64,000 nt of DNA from Chelydra serpentina (GCA_037349315.1 JBAIAC010000014.1:27195001-27259000), one strand, 5' to 3'. Counted from the first letter of the stretch, positions 35,348-46,475 are shown. A program made the numbers and translations. Notes: generated by a model from the sequence alone, not told the origin.

Positions 35348-35419
35348 CGACTGTATAAAATCACTTTCTAAAGACTGACTTCTATAAAATCGACCTAATT
35401 TCGTAGTGTAGACACACCC
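35348..35419 (-). repeat. Right terminal inverted repeat of Harbinger
   Basis: Ends TCGTAGTGTAGACACACCC, inverted relative to the left end. It includes ATAAAATCGACCTAATTTCG and an ATAAAATCACT near-duplicate just inside. TGA follows as the target duplication. Confidence 0.85.
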
Positions 35420-35422
35420 TGA

Positions 35423-38400
35423 GATACAATGCCTGACATTTTTTCAAACCAATGCAGCCGTCTCCCTTGTCAATAATGAAATGAGATCAGGTTAATCATG
35501 CCTAAACAGCACTAGTCTTGAATGTACTGATTTGTAAAATAACTAATGGACCTATATTACTTTTCCTAACTGAAATCAAGTGTACCACAGCCTGATTTGT
35601 TTGTTTAGTGCTATTTACTCTTTGAACTAAATGGTGGTGGTTGCTGCTAATGTTGAGAACCTTGCATGCAATTGCTTTGGCATAGCGATGAGAAGAATGA
35701 GTTCTATGAAGGACACAGCTTCTGATTTATGTTGGAATACAGCATAAAGTCCTATGGTTAAAGCATAAAGGGTACAGATGTACAAATGTTTACCTTGGAG
35801 CCATGTATAATTTTAATTAAAACACAAAGTCCTGCCTTTGAAACCTCTATCAGAGTCACAGAAAATGAAATCTCAAACTTAGAAATTCTTTGAACAGTAG
35901 TTTGTTTTGCTCTACTGCTAATATTAATAAACAGACTGCAGAGTAGTCCCATTTATACTTTTATACTGATCTTAAAACTCATTCTGTGATCAATTTTGGT
36001 CATGTTTTAGCACCTAGCTAATTCTGATTAGCATTACAATCCACTACAATAAATGCAGTTTAATCAGAAATTGCAAATGAGCCTCAGCCAAATCTACTAT
36101 AATCAGCTATTTTGCTGACATTGCTTTAGCAGCAGGATCGTCAAGCACAGCATGAATTAGCTGTATGTATGAATGGCTTTAGGACATGGTTTGATACTGA
36201 TTTAGAGGAGAATTTCCATAAACAGCAGTTAAAACTTAATTAAAAGTAAAAACCCTGTAGTATGCTTTTAAGGGTGAGCAATCTTTGCTAAATTAGTGAT
36301 GAGAAAATCTGTCCAACTAATCCTTCTCATTTTCTAAGTGAATGTCATAAGCAAACAGCCCCTTGCATTTGCTATGTAGACATTTGTTATAGATTCTAAT
36401 CATGATAATAAATGCATAATAAGTATAATCTCTGAATGCCCCATGTGCAGCAATTTATTCTGCCTTTTTGTGAAAAGTTGACATGTTTACTTTTGGCATT
36501 GAGCATCTTGTGCTAATTAAAAATGACTTAGCACTGATGACCGTTAAAATAATCAAGCATTTTATGATGCTCAAGAATCTGGCTAAGGAACAGTTGGGAA
36601 GAATTTTAGTTTGCTTTAAATAGCTGGTTTAAAAGAATATTCAAAGCTTTTTTTTAAACCCCCCCCAAAACTTTAGGTTGAAAGGCTTGTTTAAATAAAA
36701 AAATGATTTTTTTATATAAAATGGATAGAAAAACAGTAGTGGCAATGATATAAAAGCCTCATTTGTGCTTATGATGTATGGAGAACAAATTTGTTTAGAC
36801 CAAAGACCACAGAAATAAAATAAAACTAAGAGGCTAAAAGGAAAATCATCAAGGATCCTGAGATCTAAAAGTAAGTGGGGAAAAAAAACCACGTTGTCAG
36901 TGAATAATAGGAACAAAAGTTTGGCTCAGTCATAGCTTGGCCTGTTTGAAATGTTTGCCTTTTTTCCTGTGGGTCCTTTTGTCTAATTTTCAGTAGAGGC
37001 AGATTTCAATTCTTTAGGAATATTAAAGTTTTATTTAGTTATATTAAAAATGTACTCATCTGGGATCTGAACTGGAGACATCCAGAGTTGAATGTCTTAG
37101 AGTACAATTTTGGCCCACTAAGTCAATGTCAACACTTCTATTGATGTTAATAGGGAGAGGACCATCAATGTTAACCGGGAGAGGATTTCACCAGATGTCC
37201 CCACAGCTTAAGCTAAACAGCCACTCGAGGTACCTGGGGGCTGAACTAGGCTCACATTCTCTGTAGGCTGGGCGCAAAGATGGTAGCATAATACTCATTG
37301 AGCAATGGGTTACACATGCATATACAAAACATTAATAGAAATCAATACAAGTTGGACCAATGTCCAGAAACACAGTTCAGTGCTCCATCCCCACACATGC
37401 ACACACTGAAATTCTCTCAACAAACCCTCATCAACATTCAGCCTACCTCTCTAGCAAAGGCCCTACAGGAAAATATTAATATTTACAACTTCAAGTCAGG
37501 CAAAGAATACATTTTAAATTGAAGAACATATTTTGCCTACAGGGTGTAATGTTGATAAATGGTGATTTTAATCAAAATTCCAAAATAAAGTAATATTCAG
37601 GAAGCAGCCTATTTAAATAAGAGATGGTTAATATTATTTATAGAGCACAATCTGGGTGCGAGGTAATTTACAAACAATTGGGAAGAAGAGGTCCCCACCA
37701 CAAAAATGTATTTCAAAGATGTTTTGACTTTTTACATGAGGACAAATCCAGAATGGGTTTACTTGCCTGGAGCAGACTAAAAGTCAGAGAAATACAGCTC
37801 AACTGCACTCGTGGTCTCACTGAATCAATTTGCAACTACATAACTTAATGTTAAAAAAAACCAACGACCTCATCCTAACATACAAATAGGTAATGCCCCA
37901 TATTGGCCTAGGCTTCAACTAGTTTGTCTTAATCTATGGACCATTTTTTTTAAATGACCTTCATCACTGAGTCAATGCTGATTTATACTGACAGTAAAAT
38001 ATTTTTATCAGTTGCTTATTTCTGCTGATGCACCAATGTCACTGACGAAACTCTGTATTTTGGGGATTGCTTTCAAAATTTAATTCACCCAATTGTGCCC
38101 ATTTTAGCTTTGCAAGACAAGAGCATTACATGTGTTGATGATGACTCAGACAGTGTATGTGGGAAACACATAGCTTTACACCTACTTTATACCTCCCTGC
38201 ATTCTGGGAGCAGCCCCTATCATTAGGCTGAGTGGTTTATGATGGCCTAAAAGGCTTATACAATGTACATTTAGCTGCAACCGTCCATGGGATTGTTCTG
38301 GGAACTTGGAATAGTTGCAGGGCAGTGGTGATAGTCCAGCCAGGCATCTTTTTCCCCAGCTACATACATTATAGGCAAAGAATACTAGAGATACAAAGAT

Positions 38401-38430
38401 CCTGCAAAAAACCCTTTAGGAACAGCCAAG
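35423..38430. other. AT-rich region, nothing recognised
   Basis: No terminal repeats, coding motif or RNA gene was identified in this 3-kb stretch. It looks like single-copy noncoding DNA, with homopolymer T and A runs at 36645-36715. Confidence 0.5.
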
Positions 38431-38439
38431 CTTGGGAGA

Positions 38440-38720
38440 AAACTTTGTTTTTATGTTGTCAAGGCTGGGTTGTGGGCAGAAAGACCTGATGGTCAGAGCC
38501 AGAGTCCATAGTCAGGAGCTGACAGTCAGCTGGGTCAGGATACTGGGAGATCAGAGGCAGGAAACAAACTTGGGATCAGTAACCAGAGTCAAGCCAGGTG
38601 AGAATACCAGGGGTCTGTGGCAGGAGACAAACTGGAGATCAGAACCCAAGTCAGAGGTCAGGAGCCAAGCCACGTCAGGATGCTGGGAAGTCAAGCCAGG
38701 GCAATGGGAGCAGGAGGCAC
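38440..38720 (+). repeat. Degenerate minisatellite, period about 65-75 bp
   Basis: Related units start at about 38534 (GTCAGGATACTGGGAGATCA), 38599 (GTGAGAATACCAGGGGTCTG) and 38674 (GTCAGGATGCTGGGAAGTCA), each followed by a GGCAGGA(A/G)ACAAACT-type segment or its remains. Composition is GGTCAG/CCAGG-rich. It may be the interior of an LTR, but no boundaries were found. Confidence 0.6.
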
Positions 38721-38896
38721 ATGGTATGCTGTCCAGAGTAGGGTGGATCCCAGATGTTCAGACAACTTCCTGTTGCTGGCGTAACTAGGGTCAGTGGGCC
38801 AATAGGCAGCTCTGGGACTCCATCAATAGGATGCCGGGGTGGAGCCTCAAACTATGACTGGGGTTCATGGATGCTGGGTCAGCAGTTGTCAGCAGG

Positions 38897-39099
38897 CAGT
38901 GGCGTAGCCAGGTTTAGAGCACAGGGGGTGCGGAGCTAAAAAAAGGCGCCGGGAGCAAAAAGCGCCGGGAGCAAAATAAAATGCTCCACTCTGGCTGCAG
39001 CGCAGGAGCAAAAGGTGTCGGAGCACAAAAAAGGCGCCGCTTCTGCTCAGTGGAGGAGCGGCCGCTCCCCCTGCTCCCCCCCCCCCGGCTACGCTACTG
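38897..39099 (-). mobile_element. hAT MITE, family A, copy 2 (203 bp)
   Basis: Ends are CAGTGGCGTAGCCAGG and CCGGCTACGCTACTG with an exact 8-bp duplication TCAGCAGG (38889-38896 and 39100-39107). In reverse complement it follows copy 1 (10676-10900) closely, including GAGCAGAAGCGGC, the GCTCC/poly-T core and the GCTCTAAACCTGGCTACG end. So it is the same family in opposite orientation. Confidence 0.93.
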
Positions 39100-39107
39100 T
39101 CAGCAGG

Positions 39108-41091
39108 TTGCCAAGTGGGAGGTTGAAGTGTAGCTGTTCCTGTGGACCTTGGTTTGAGGCCCAACGGCCATGGCACATGTTGCTATTAAGTTTGCATTAA
39201 AGGCAAAACCTAGGCTCAGAGGAAATTTGGACCATTTCCAGTGTCTGCTGTTTTAGGAGTAAGGTTGGAACTATACTGCTTCAGATTTTTGCCTGACTTG
39301 CAAAACTTCTTGTACAGCTCTCTTAGTAGCTATTGCCTTTCATCTTACTTTTCTCAGTATTTAGTCATGCTGTTTATGTATGCTGTGTCTTCAGGTTCTA
39401 ATGTAAGTACCTTCTGACTCAATTAAATTCAACGTTCTGTAGTTTTAAAAATAAAACTAATTGTAGGAGTTCAGCACTCAAGGCATGACAAGAAAAATAG
39501 AGGCATTCATTTTACAACTAGAAAACAGGCCAACCTGCATAGAAAGCCTTCCCTGACAGCTCTTGGTAACTCTTGTTTTTTTTAATTCTAACCTATAGAC
39601 AAAAGTTTATATAAATACCCAGATAGAGGCTGATATAGAAACTAGCAACCAGCACCTGTACCAAACTGCAGCAATCCATTCAGAAGCAATATAATATTAA
39701 TCACTATGTTAGAAACAAAAAGCAGAGTAAGGTTCATAGTGATGGGATGTAGCTGATAAAGGCAAGGAAGTATTTGGGATACTGATTGAGTTGTCCGTTT
39801 AAGTTGTTTACATTTTTGTGATTCTCTCTCCCTCCCCCCACCATCTTTTAATTTCATTCTACTAGATCATGGAGTTTAGACTTTGTTCCTTTTCCCTTAT
39901 ATACTTCAGGTCAGTCTTTTGGGGCGGGGGGGTGTTAAAGCACTTTCTGCTAGTAACAATGAATAGATAACTTTCCTTTTTATGTCAGCAATATCCGTTG
40001 CTGAATGTTTTCATCTTAGCTAGAATCTTTCTATCATGCCTGTTTCAAAGCAGAAGAAAAGCCAATCCCTTTTCAGAAAACATACTGTACTTCCTTTAAT
40101 TTACTGCATGATCCCTAAAGGAAAATTAGAACGTTAGAATTATTTTACTGATTTAAAGCATAAACAATTTGATTTAAGAACTGACTTCTCAAAACATTGT
40201 TATTCGATAACAGTTACCTCAGAGAAGAGAAATGACCATATATTACACTGTGAAAATCTTTATTTCAATGAAGTATTCATGCAAACATGAATTTCACCTT
40301 GAAATATTCTCAGACTCTTACAGAGTTTCAGCAGCTATCATTTAAACAGAAAAGGTAGAAAGACACTGCTCTACTTTTTAATGAACATTATGCCAGTTAT
40401 TTATGTAATATCATTGGAAGTCATCAGATGGTGGTGTTAGTTAGTTTCAGAAGTTCTTTTCAGTTGAATGTCTAGGCAGTTAGATCTGGGAGAAAATGCT
40501 ATGTTGTTATCTAAGATGCAATTCTTTTTAGAAGATGTGCAAACTTCAGAAAAGGTTTCTTCAAATGTTGAAGTCTCTGGAAGGATTCATAGGTAGCTCA
40601 GAACTGCTTCTGTCACTCAAAGAGACCAACCAAAATAGTATGTAATGTCAAAAATATTACAATTCAGCGGACAACAATTGGTATCAGTGTGTAGTAATCC
40701 ACCTATCTATGTATCAGTTCATCTAACCATCCTATCTAAATATTTATACTGTGCTCATCACTCGTGTCTGAATGTCAGCAGGCTAAGTTGTTACCATATG
40801 GGCTTAGGGTTCCCAGCATCCCTTATGTTTATGTCAAGGAAATCAAAAGGTATATTTGGTTTTGAGTATATTAGGCTTATGTAGGAAGCCTAAAAGAAAC
40901 GAAAATAATGTCAGGGTCATTACCTATTTTTACAGCTGCAAGGGTTGTTTTAAGAGGATACGCGCTTGTTGGGTAAATATTACTGACCATGCTATTTGAA
41001 TATCTATAAGTAATGAGATGTCCCTACCACAGAGGGCAAAATGAAATGATTAGTAAAGACATGTTATATGAAAAAAACACAAAAGAAGTAA
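39108..41091. other. No recognised gene
   Basis: AT-rich anonymous sequence; short frames only, without motif. Confidence 0.5.
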
Positions 41092-41165
41092 TCATAGAAT
41101 CATAGAAGATTAGGGTTGGAAGAGATCTCAGGAGGTCATCTAGTTCAACCCCCTGCTCAAAGCAT
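41092..41165 (-). mobile_element. CR1 or CR1-tailed SINE 3' end
   Basis: ATAGAATCATAGAAGATTAG, GGTTGGAAGAGATCTCAGGA and GGTCATCTAGTTCAACCCCC followed by TGCTCAAAGCA are the reverse complement of the CR1 3' tail, including the double octamer at its tip. Only about 75 bp are recognisable. Confidence 0.85.
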
Positions 41166-42405
41166 TGTAATAGCAGGGGATGATAAATTACCACAGAAAC
41201 CTACTGATAACCAGACTTTTTGTAAGTTGGAAACTTCCCAACTGAGTTGGCTATTTCATATCTCATTAATTATTTATCCAAAATACACGATCTATCACTG
41301 TAAATAAACCAAACAAATGGATGCAAAGTGTCAGATTCTAATCTCAGTTTCATTATTATGAATCTTAAGTAACAACATTGATTTCCATGATGTTACTTTG
41401 GATTTACATTGGTGTTATGGAGCTTTGGATTTACATTGGTGTTATGGAGATCAGAATTGGAATCTATGTGGCTATTGAATGCAATATAGTTACATCAGGA
41501 AAGAATTTGGCCAAATGTCTTATGGCTACATCAGCTGACATGACCCAAAACATCACACAAAGTTCTTCCAACATTAGTTGTGTGTTATGGTGCTTGCCAT
41601 TAGAACATTTACAATTTTGCCGTTGCAAGCAGATAACTGTACCACATTTAAACATTTTTTGTTATAGGATATATCTAAGGAATGTGAAGAATACCTTGGT
41701 GGCATCAGTTATTTCCAGAAATATTTGGAAGTGTGATCACTCTAGGCACTGGACCCTTCAATGACCTTGGCAGGAATGCAAGGCTCTTCCATATGGAGCT
41801 CATTGCAATATCAGGCCAAAGAGTTAATAGTGGTGTTTTGAAACTTAATAGACCTCCCTTTTTAAAAATGTATTTTAGAGAATGTTTATTTGAATGTGAA
41901 TATGATCTGCTTCACCACTGCCAAATCCTTACTTCTGCGGTCATTAAGGAGCAGCCTCAAGATCAACAGGTCAGGCTTTCACTATTTTGATTTTGAAGCA
42001 AAGGGGGTATGACTTTTCTGGATATTATTAAGAGATATCAAGCATGACTTTACTTATAATTTTGTCTGTGCCCTTTTGGATATCACCAGCCTCCATTTGC
42101 GGCCAGTATTACTAGCTGAAAAAACAGATAAAGACAGTCTATCAGCCATCAGAGTCTGCATCCTTAATTGCTATTTTTCTCTTACTTAAGCGTTGTTAAA
42201 ATTAAATTATATCCACACATTGAGGTTGGCAGAGACCCCTCATTAACTAGATCTGGATAAATAGTGAAAAAATGCATTTGTTGAGTAATGTATTCAGAAA
42301 CTATTAAGGAGTTTGTTTAATAAATTATTCAATTAATATTATTTGAGCAGTTCTTCTATTAACTATGTCCTGTAATTGACATTAGTTGCAGGGGCTAAGA
42401 GGTTG
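41166..42405. other. No recognised gene; one short tandem duplication
   Basis: Apart from the 27-bp duplication listed separately, no repeat family or coding motif was identified. Plus frame 41378-41764 (128 codons) begins in the tandem duplication and has no family resemblance. Confidence 0.5.
41396..41449 (+). repeat. Tandem duplication, 2 x 27 bp
   Basis: CTTTGGATTTACATTGGTGT followed by TATGGAG occurs twice in a row (41396-41422 and 41423-41449) without a mismatch, suggesting a recent slip or duplication. Confidence 0.9.
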
Positions 42406-42413
42406 TCCTAGTG

Positions 42414-43103
42414 CAGTGGTTCTCAAACTTTTTTTCCGTGGACCACTTGAAAATTGCTGAGGGTCTCGGCAGACCACCTAATGATCTTTCCAAATGTTGT
42501 TTGTACCATTAGTTAACTATTGTAAACGCTTTGGATAAAAGCGCTATATAAAAAAACCTTAATAATAGTTAATGTTTTTTTGTTCTACAAATAAAAATGC
42601 ACAACTCATATATTTTAATATCAGTAGTCTTATCTTTCCAATGTGATGGATGTGCCCTCTCCCCCTGCTTCAGCAGCCCCCAAGCTGGGGCTGGGAAGGA
42701 GGGGGAGTCTCTCCCTTGCCACAGAGCTGAGGCTGGGAAGGAGGCCATCTCTCCCCGGCTGTTGCAGCCCTGGAGCTGGGGAAAGTTGCCTCTTTCTCTG
42801 GCTGCCGCAGTCCTGCATACCCCAAATTTCCCCTACCCCTCCTTTCTCACCCTGCTGCCCCCTTCCACCTACCCCCTATTCCTCCCAAGGCCACCACCTT
42901 ACCTTACATGTGCGTCTTCTCCAGAGTCCAGGCACCTAATTAGTGGAGCCATGCCTGCACGGCTCCACTAATTCGATGGGTGGCCTTTCATTCTCTCATG
43001 TGCAGCTGCCCAGATGTGCATCTTAGAGGGAACTATCCGCGGACCACTTGAATGGAGCTTGCAGACCACTGGTGGTCTGTGGACCACAGTTTGAGAACCT
43101 ATG
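42414..43103. mobile_element. hAT (Charlie-like) nonautonomous element, 690 bp
   Basis: Ends are CAGTGGTTCTCAAACTTTTT and CAGTTTGAGAACCTATG, i.e. the well-known CAGTGGTTCTCAAAC hAT terminus and its near complement. Flanks TCCTAGTG (42406-42413) and TTCTAGTG (43104-43111) agree at 7 of 8 bases. Subterminal GTGGACCACTTGAA appears on both sides (GTGGACCACTTGAAAATTG near the left end, CGGACCACTTGAATGGAG near the right end). The core is GC-rich and partly tandem. No transposase is encoded; the open frames 42597-42971 and 42643-42939 come from the GC-rich core. Confidence 0.9.
42660..42820 (+). repeat. GC-rich tandem repeat in hAT core, unit about 45 bp
   Basis: Three to four degenerate units share AGCTGGGGCTGGGAAGGAGG, GAGCTGAGGCTGGGAAGGAG and GGAGCTGGGGAAAGTTGCC, each followed by CTCTC-type text and a CAGC motif. 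It is a minisatellite carried by the transposon. Confidence 0.6.
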
Positions 43104-43111
43104 TTCTAGTG

Positions 43112-44215
43112 GATCCCTACAAGACATTCAAATGAAATAGAATTGCAAGAAAATAGCTCTTCTGTTCTCTGTCATAACACTGGAACTTGCTAGAGCAGCA
43201 GCTATAAACCTCTCTTCCTTTTTGCCTGTCTGGCCCCCTTCTATAATGTCTTATTATTGCAATTGTAAAACTGGAACATTTTTGAATGCCTTCTGTGATA
43301 TTTTAATTATTAATTAAAATATGAAGTCACCTTTTTGCTTTTACTCTTTTCTATTAGGAATATTAAGCATCAGCAATATGTCAGCCTGGCAGTAATTAAT
43401 TTGATGTAATTTTATAGATAGTAGAAGTTGCTGAAATCCATTTGTGTAAGTGAAATTGTGCCATTTTTGTGCTCTATGAGATGTCATTTTGATTTTTTTT
43501 AAAGAATAGAAAATATGCTACCAATTTCCTTGCTTATTTATTTGCTAATTGTTAAGAGAGCCATCTTTATACCTAAATGATAGAAAGGCCAGTGTATGGG
43601 AAGACAGCGTTTGAAACTTGCATAAAGTTACTTACATGCCACTTTGAAGCTATTGCAATGACCAGTAACTGTGTCTGAAGCAGGAAGTTTTATCTTTGCT
43701 AGCAATAAATGAACAAATCCAATTAAGAAAATGTGAGACTGCACAAATTTGACAAGACAATACAGTTGGCTTTCAGTTTTATAGAATCAGCAACTTTGGG
43801 CAAGTACACATAAAACAAGTACAAATAAATTATTCTAGAAATAAGTCATAAAATGGCATTATTTAATCAATGACAAAGATTTGTCTAAGGAGCTAAATTA
43901 TTGTACAAATTCTATAGCTTTTATTCAAAGCACAGCTCTAAGTACCTGCATTGCTTAGTAAGAGGCCTGTATAAATACTATACTTTACTGTCAGTGAGGC
44001 AAACATATTAAAAGGTTTCCCAATATTTTCCTATATTTCCTACAAATATTATTCTTATAATACATTTATGAAGTCATGAATCCCAAATGGGAGATGTGAG
44101 GGTGATTTGTATCCACCTACTAGCACCCCCCACTGCTTATCATGGATTTTAGGGGAAAACACAAAATATTTAAGTTGTTTTAAGTAAAAATTTGTCTGTG
44201 ACTTGTTAGTGTTAA
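43112..44215. other. AT-rich region, nothing recognised
   Basis: No motif or repeat boundary was identified before the Penelope-like sequence starts. Confidence 0.5.
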
Positions 44216-45507
44216 CACAGAGATTCTGTCAGGCAGCTCTGTAACTCCACATTCTACAGGCCTTTATCTTCTGACCCCACTGAGGAGTACCAAAAGAAAC
44301 TGCACCATCTGCTCCAGAAACTCCCTGGAAAAGCACAAGAACAAATTTGTACAGACACGTGCCTAGAACCCCGACCAGGTACATTCTATCTGCTACCCAA
44401 GATCCATAAACCTGGAAATCCTGGACGCCCCATCATCTCAGGCATTGGCACCCTAACAGCAGGATTATCTGGCTATGTAGACTCTCTCCTCAGGCCCTAT
44501 GCTACCAGCACTCCCAGCTATCTTCGCGACACCACTGACTTCCTGAGGAAACTACAATCCATCGGTGATCTTCCAGACAACACCATCCTGGCCACTATGG
44601 ATGTAGAAGCCCTCTACACCAACATTCCACACAAAGATGGACTACAAGCTGTCAGGAACAGTATCCCCGATACTACCACGGCTAACCTGGTGGCCGAACT
44701 TTGTGATTTTGTCCTCACCCACAACTATTTCACATTTGGGGACAATATTTACCTTCAATTTACCTCAGCTCTCGTCACCTAACACCCCTACTTTACTTGC
44801 GCTACATTGATGATATCTTCATCATTTGGACCCATGGAAAAGAAGCCCTTGAGGAATTCCACCATGATTTCAACAATTTCCATCCCACCATCAACCTCAG
44901 CCTAGACCAGTCCACACAAGAGGTCCATTTCCTAGACACCACTGTGCTAATAAGTGATGGTCACATAAACACCACCCTATACCGGAAACTTACTGACCGC
45001 TATACTTACCTACATGCTTCCAGCTTCCATCCTGGACACACCACACGATCCATTGTTTACAGCCAAGCTCTAAGATACAACCGCATTTGCTCCAATCCCT
45101 CAGACAGAGACAAACACCTACAAGATCTCTATCAAGCATTCTTACAACTACAATACCCACCTGCTGAAGTGAAAAAACAGATTGACAGGGCCAAAAGAGT
45201 ACCCAGGAGTCACCTACTACAAGACAGGCCCAAAAAAGAAAATAACAGAACACCACTAGCCGTCACCTTTAGCCCCCAACTAAAACCTCTCCAGCGCATC
45301 ATCAAAGATCTACAACCTATCCTAAAAGATGATCCCTCACTCTCACAGATTTTGGAGGACAGACCAATCCTTGCTTACAGACAGCCCCCCCAACCTGAAG
45401 CAAATACTCACCAGCAACCACACACCATACAACAAAAACACCAACCCAGGAACCTATCGTTGCAACAAAGCCTGATGCCAACTCTGTCAACATATCGATT
45501 CAAGTGA
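44216..45507 (+). pseudogene. Penelope-like reverse transcriptase
   Basis: The frame is open from about 44216 through QLCNSTFYRPLSSDPTEEYQ, FYLLPKIHKPGNPGRPIISG and LATMDVEALYTNIPH (motif A with catalytic Asp) to 44780. Then the frame breaks: about 30 residues (motif B, the GTxMG region) are missing, and the text resumes PLLYLRYIDDIFIIW, the YIDD catalytic box, in the frame 44797-45507. Thumb and linker follow with VHFLDTTVLISDG, TLYRKLTDRYTYLHASSFHP and PPAEVKKQIDRAKR. Outside the deletion and a frameshift near 45450-45507, the protein is well preserved. It would copy the element RNA onto a nicked chromosomal end. Confidence 0.9.
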
Positions 45508-46190
45508 TACCATCACAGGGCCTAATCACATCCGCCACGCCATCAGGGGCTCATTCACCTGCACATCTACCAATGTGATATATGCCATCATGTGCCAGCA
45601 ATGCCCCTCTGACATGTACATTGGCCAAACCGGACAGTCTCTACACAAAAGAATAAATGGACATAAATCTGACATCAGGAATCATAACATTCAAAAACCA
45701 GTAGGAGAACACTTCAACCTCCCTAATCACTCAGTGACAGACTTGAGGATAGCAGTGTTGCGACAGATTAACTCCAAAAGCAGACTTCAAAGAGAAACTA
45801 TTGAACTCGAATTGAACTCGACTAGTTAATCTAGTCAGGAGGGTTGTGATCATCCTTTTACCTGATCTATATATTGCGATAAATTATATTGATTACTTAA
45901 GAATTCCTAGTTAATACCCCGAGGTTAGATAGGTTCTTGTCCCGATATCAGACCTTGTAAAATTAGTTCAGTTGGGAACCCCAATATTCATGGTTGCAGC
46001 ACTCACATTAGGGAAAACCCTTCTGTATTTCTAATAGTTGTATTAATACAGTTCTCACAGTCAACACCCCTCTGCCCCAGCAAGGTCGGCAGAGGTGATA
46101 CAGAATGTATATCTAAAAATCAAACTAAGTTGCATTGCCTCCAGATTAAATAGAGATTTGGAATGGCTCGGCCATTACGTTAATTGAATC
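45461..46190 (+). pseudogene. GIY-YIG endonuclease domain, split by an insertion
   Basis: In the frame starting at 45461 (CNKA, stop, CQLCQHI: a Cys/His linker with one TGA at 45473) the sequence reads FTCTSTNVIYAIMCQQCPSD, then MYIGQTGQSLHKRINGHKSD and ending KSRLQRETIELEL. VIYAI and MYIG are the GIY and YIG strands, R in HKRI is the catalytic Arg, and E in VGEHFN the catalytic Glu. After the 301-bp block (45821-46121) the original frame resumes as CIASRLNRDLEWLGHYVN, a plausible C-terminus. The domain would nick target DNA for the adjacent RT. Confidence 0.85.
45821..46121 (+). repeat. Unidentified 301-bp repeat, copy 1
   Basis: It is 301 bp long, begins ACTAGTTAATCTAGTCAGGA (note ACTAG...CTAGT at the tip) and ends ATATCTAAAAATC. 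It differs from copy 2 (46923-47223) at only two sites: A or C at 45881/46983, and A or T at 45927/47029. It lies within the Penelope endonuclease frame. A 4-bp AACT occurs just before and just after it (45817-45820 region and 46123-46126), a weak candidate target duplication. No open frame, pol III box or TG...CA ends. Confidence 0.9.
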
Positions 46191-46383
46191 TATTTCCCTT
46201 AAGTTAACGATCCTCATTCACACCTGTGTGACCATCTTGTTTATCACTTCAAAGTTTTTTCTTCCCCTGCTGTTATGGTTCCTCTCAACTAATTAGCCTC
46301 TTAAGGTTGGTCTATGCACCTCGACCTTATCATGTTTCTCTGACTGTATAAATATCATCTGTCTACTGTATATTTCATTCCAT

Positions 46384-46423
46384 GCATCCGATGAAGTGGG
46401 TATTAACCCACGATAGCTTATGC
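46384..46423 (+). ncRNA. Decayed minimal hammerhead ribozyme in Penelope-like tail
   Basis: The order is GCAT (stem I, 46384-46387), CCGATGA (core box, normally CTGATGA, 46388-46394), GTGGGT-ATTA-ACCCAC (stem II with 4-base loop, 46396-46411), GATA (normally GAAA, 46412-46415), GCTT (short helix III and cleavage position) and ATGC (46420-46423, pairing with GCAT). Short helix III with an AGCT palindrome suits dimer folding. Hammerheads of this reduced type are known in the terminal repeats of Penelope-like elements. Two core changes (T4 to C, A to T in GAAA) should abolish cleavage here. Confidence 0.7.
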
Positions 46424-46475
46424 TGAAATAAATTTGTCAGTCTCTAAGGTGCTACAAGTTTTTCTTTCTTATTTT

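Larger units (their letters stand above)
31804..35419. mobile_element. Nearly complete PIF/Harbinger transposon (3.6 kb)
   Basis: Terminal inverted repeats are GCCCTGGTCTACACTACG at the left and, in reverse complement, GGGTGTGTCTACACTACG at the right. The repeat continues further in (AGGTCGA...TAGGTCGATTTTATA). A 3-bp TGA lies on each side (31801-31803, 35420-35422), as expected for this superfamily. Inside are the two genes that define it: a Myb/SANT-like gene on the plus strand and a DDE transposase gene on the minus strand, in convergent orientation with AATAAA signals between them. Lesions are few, so the insertion is comparatively recent. Confidence 0.93.
44216..46475 (+). mobile_element. 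Penelope-like retroelement, 5'-truncated
   Basis: A telomerase-related reverse transcriptase is followed by a GIY-YIG endonuclease, the combination that defines the endonuclease-bearing Penelope-like elements. The 3' part ends with a hammerhead-like fold (46384-46423), AATAAA and TGTCAGTCTCTAAGGTGCTA. The 5' part is missing (starts inside the ORF after a TAA at 44213). The interior has lost a segment of RT, and a 301-bp repeat has inserted near the end of the ORF. Confidence 0.9.

Noticed and set aside
41378..41764. 128-codon frame as a small gene
   Set aside because: Its start is made by the 27-bp tandem duplication, and the rest shows no motif or conservation clue.
42597..42971. 124-codon and 98-codon frames
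   Set aside because: They are in the GC-rich tandem core of the hAT element 42414-43103.
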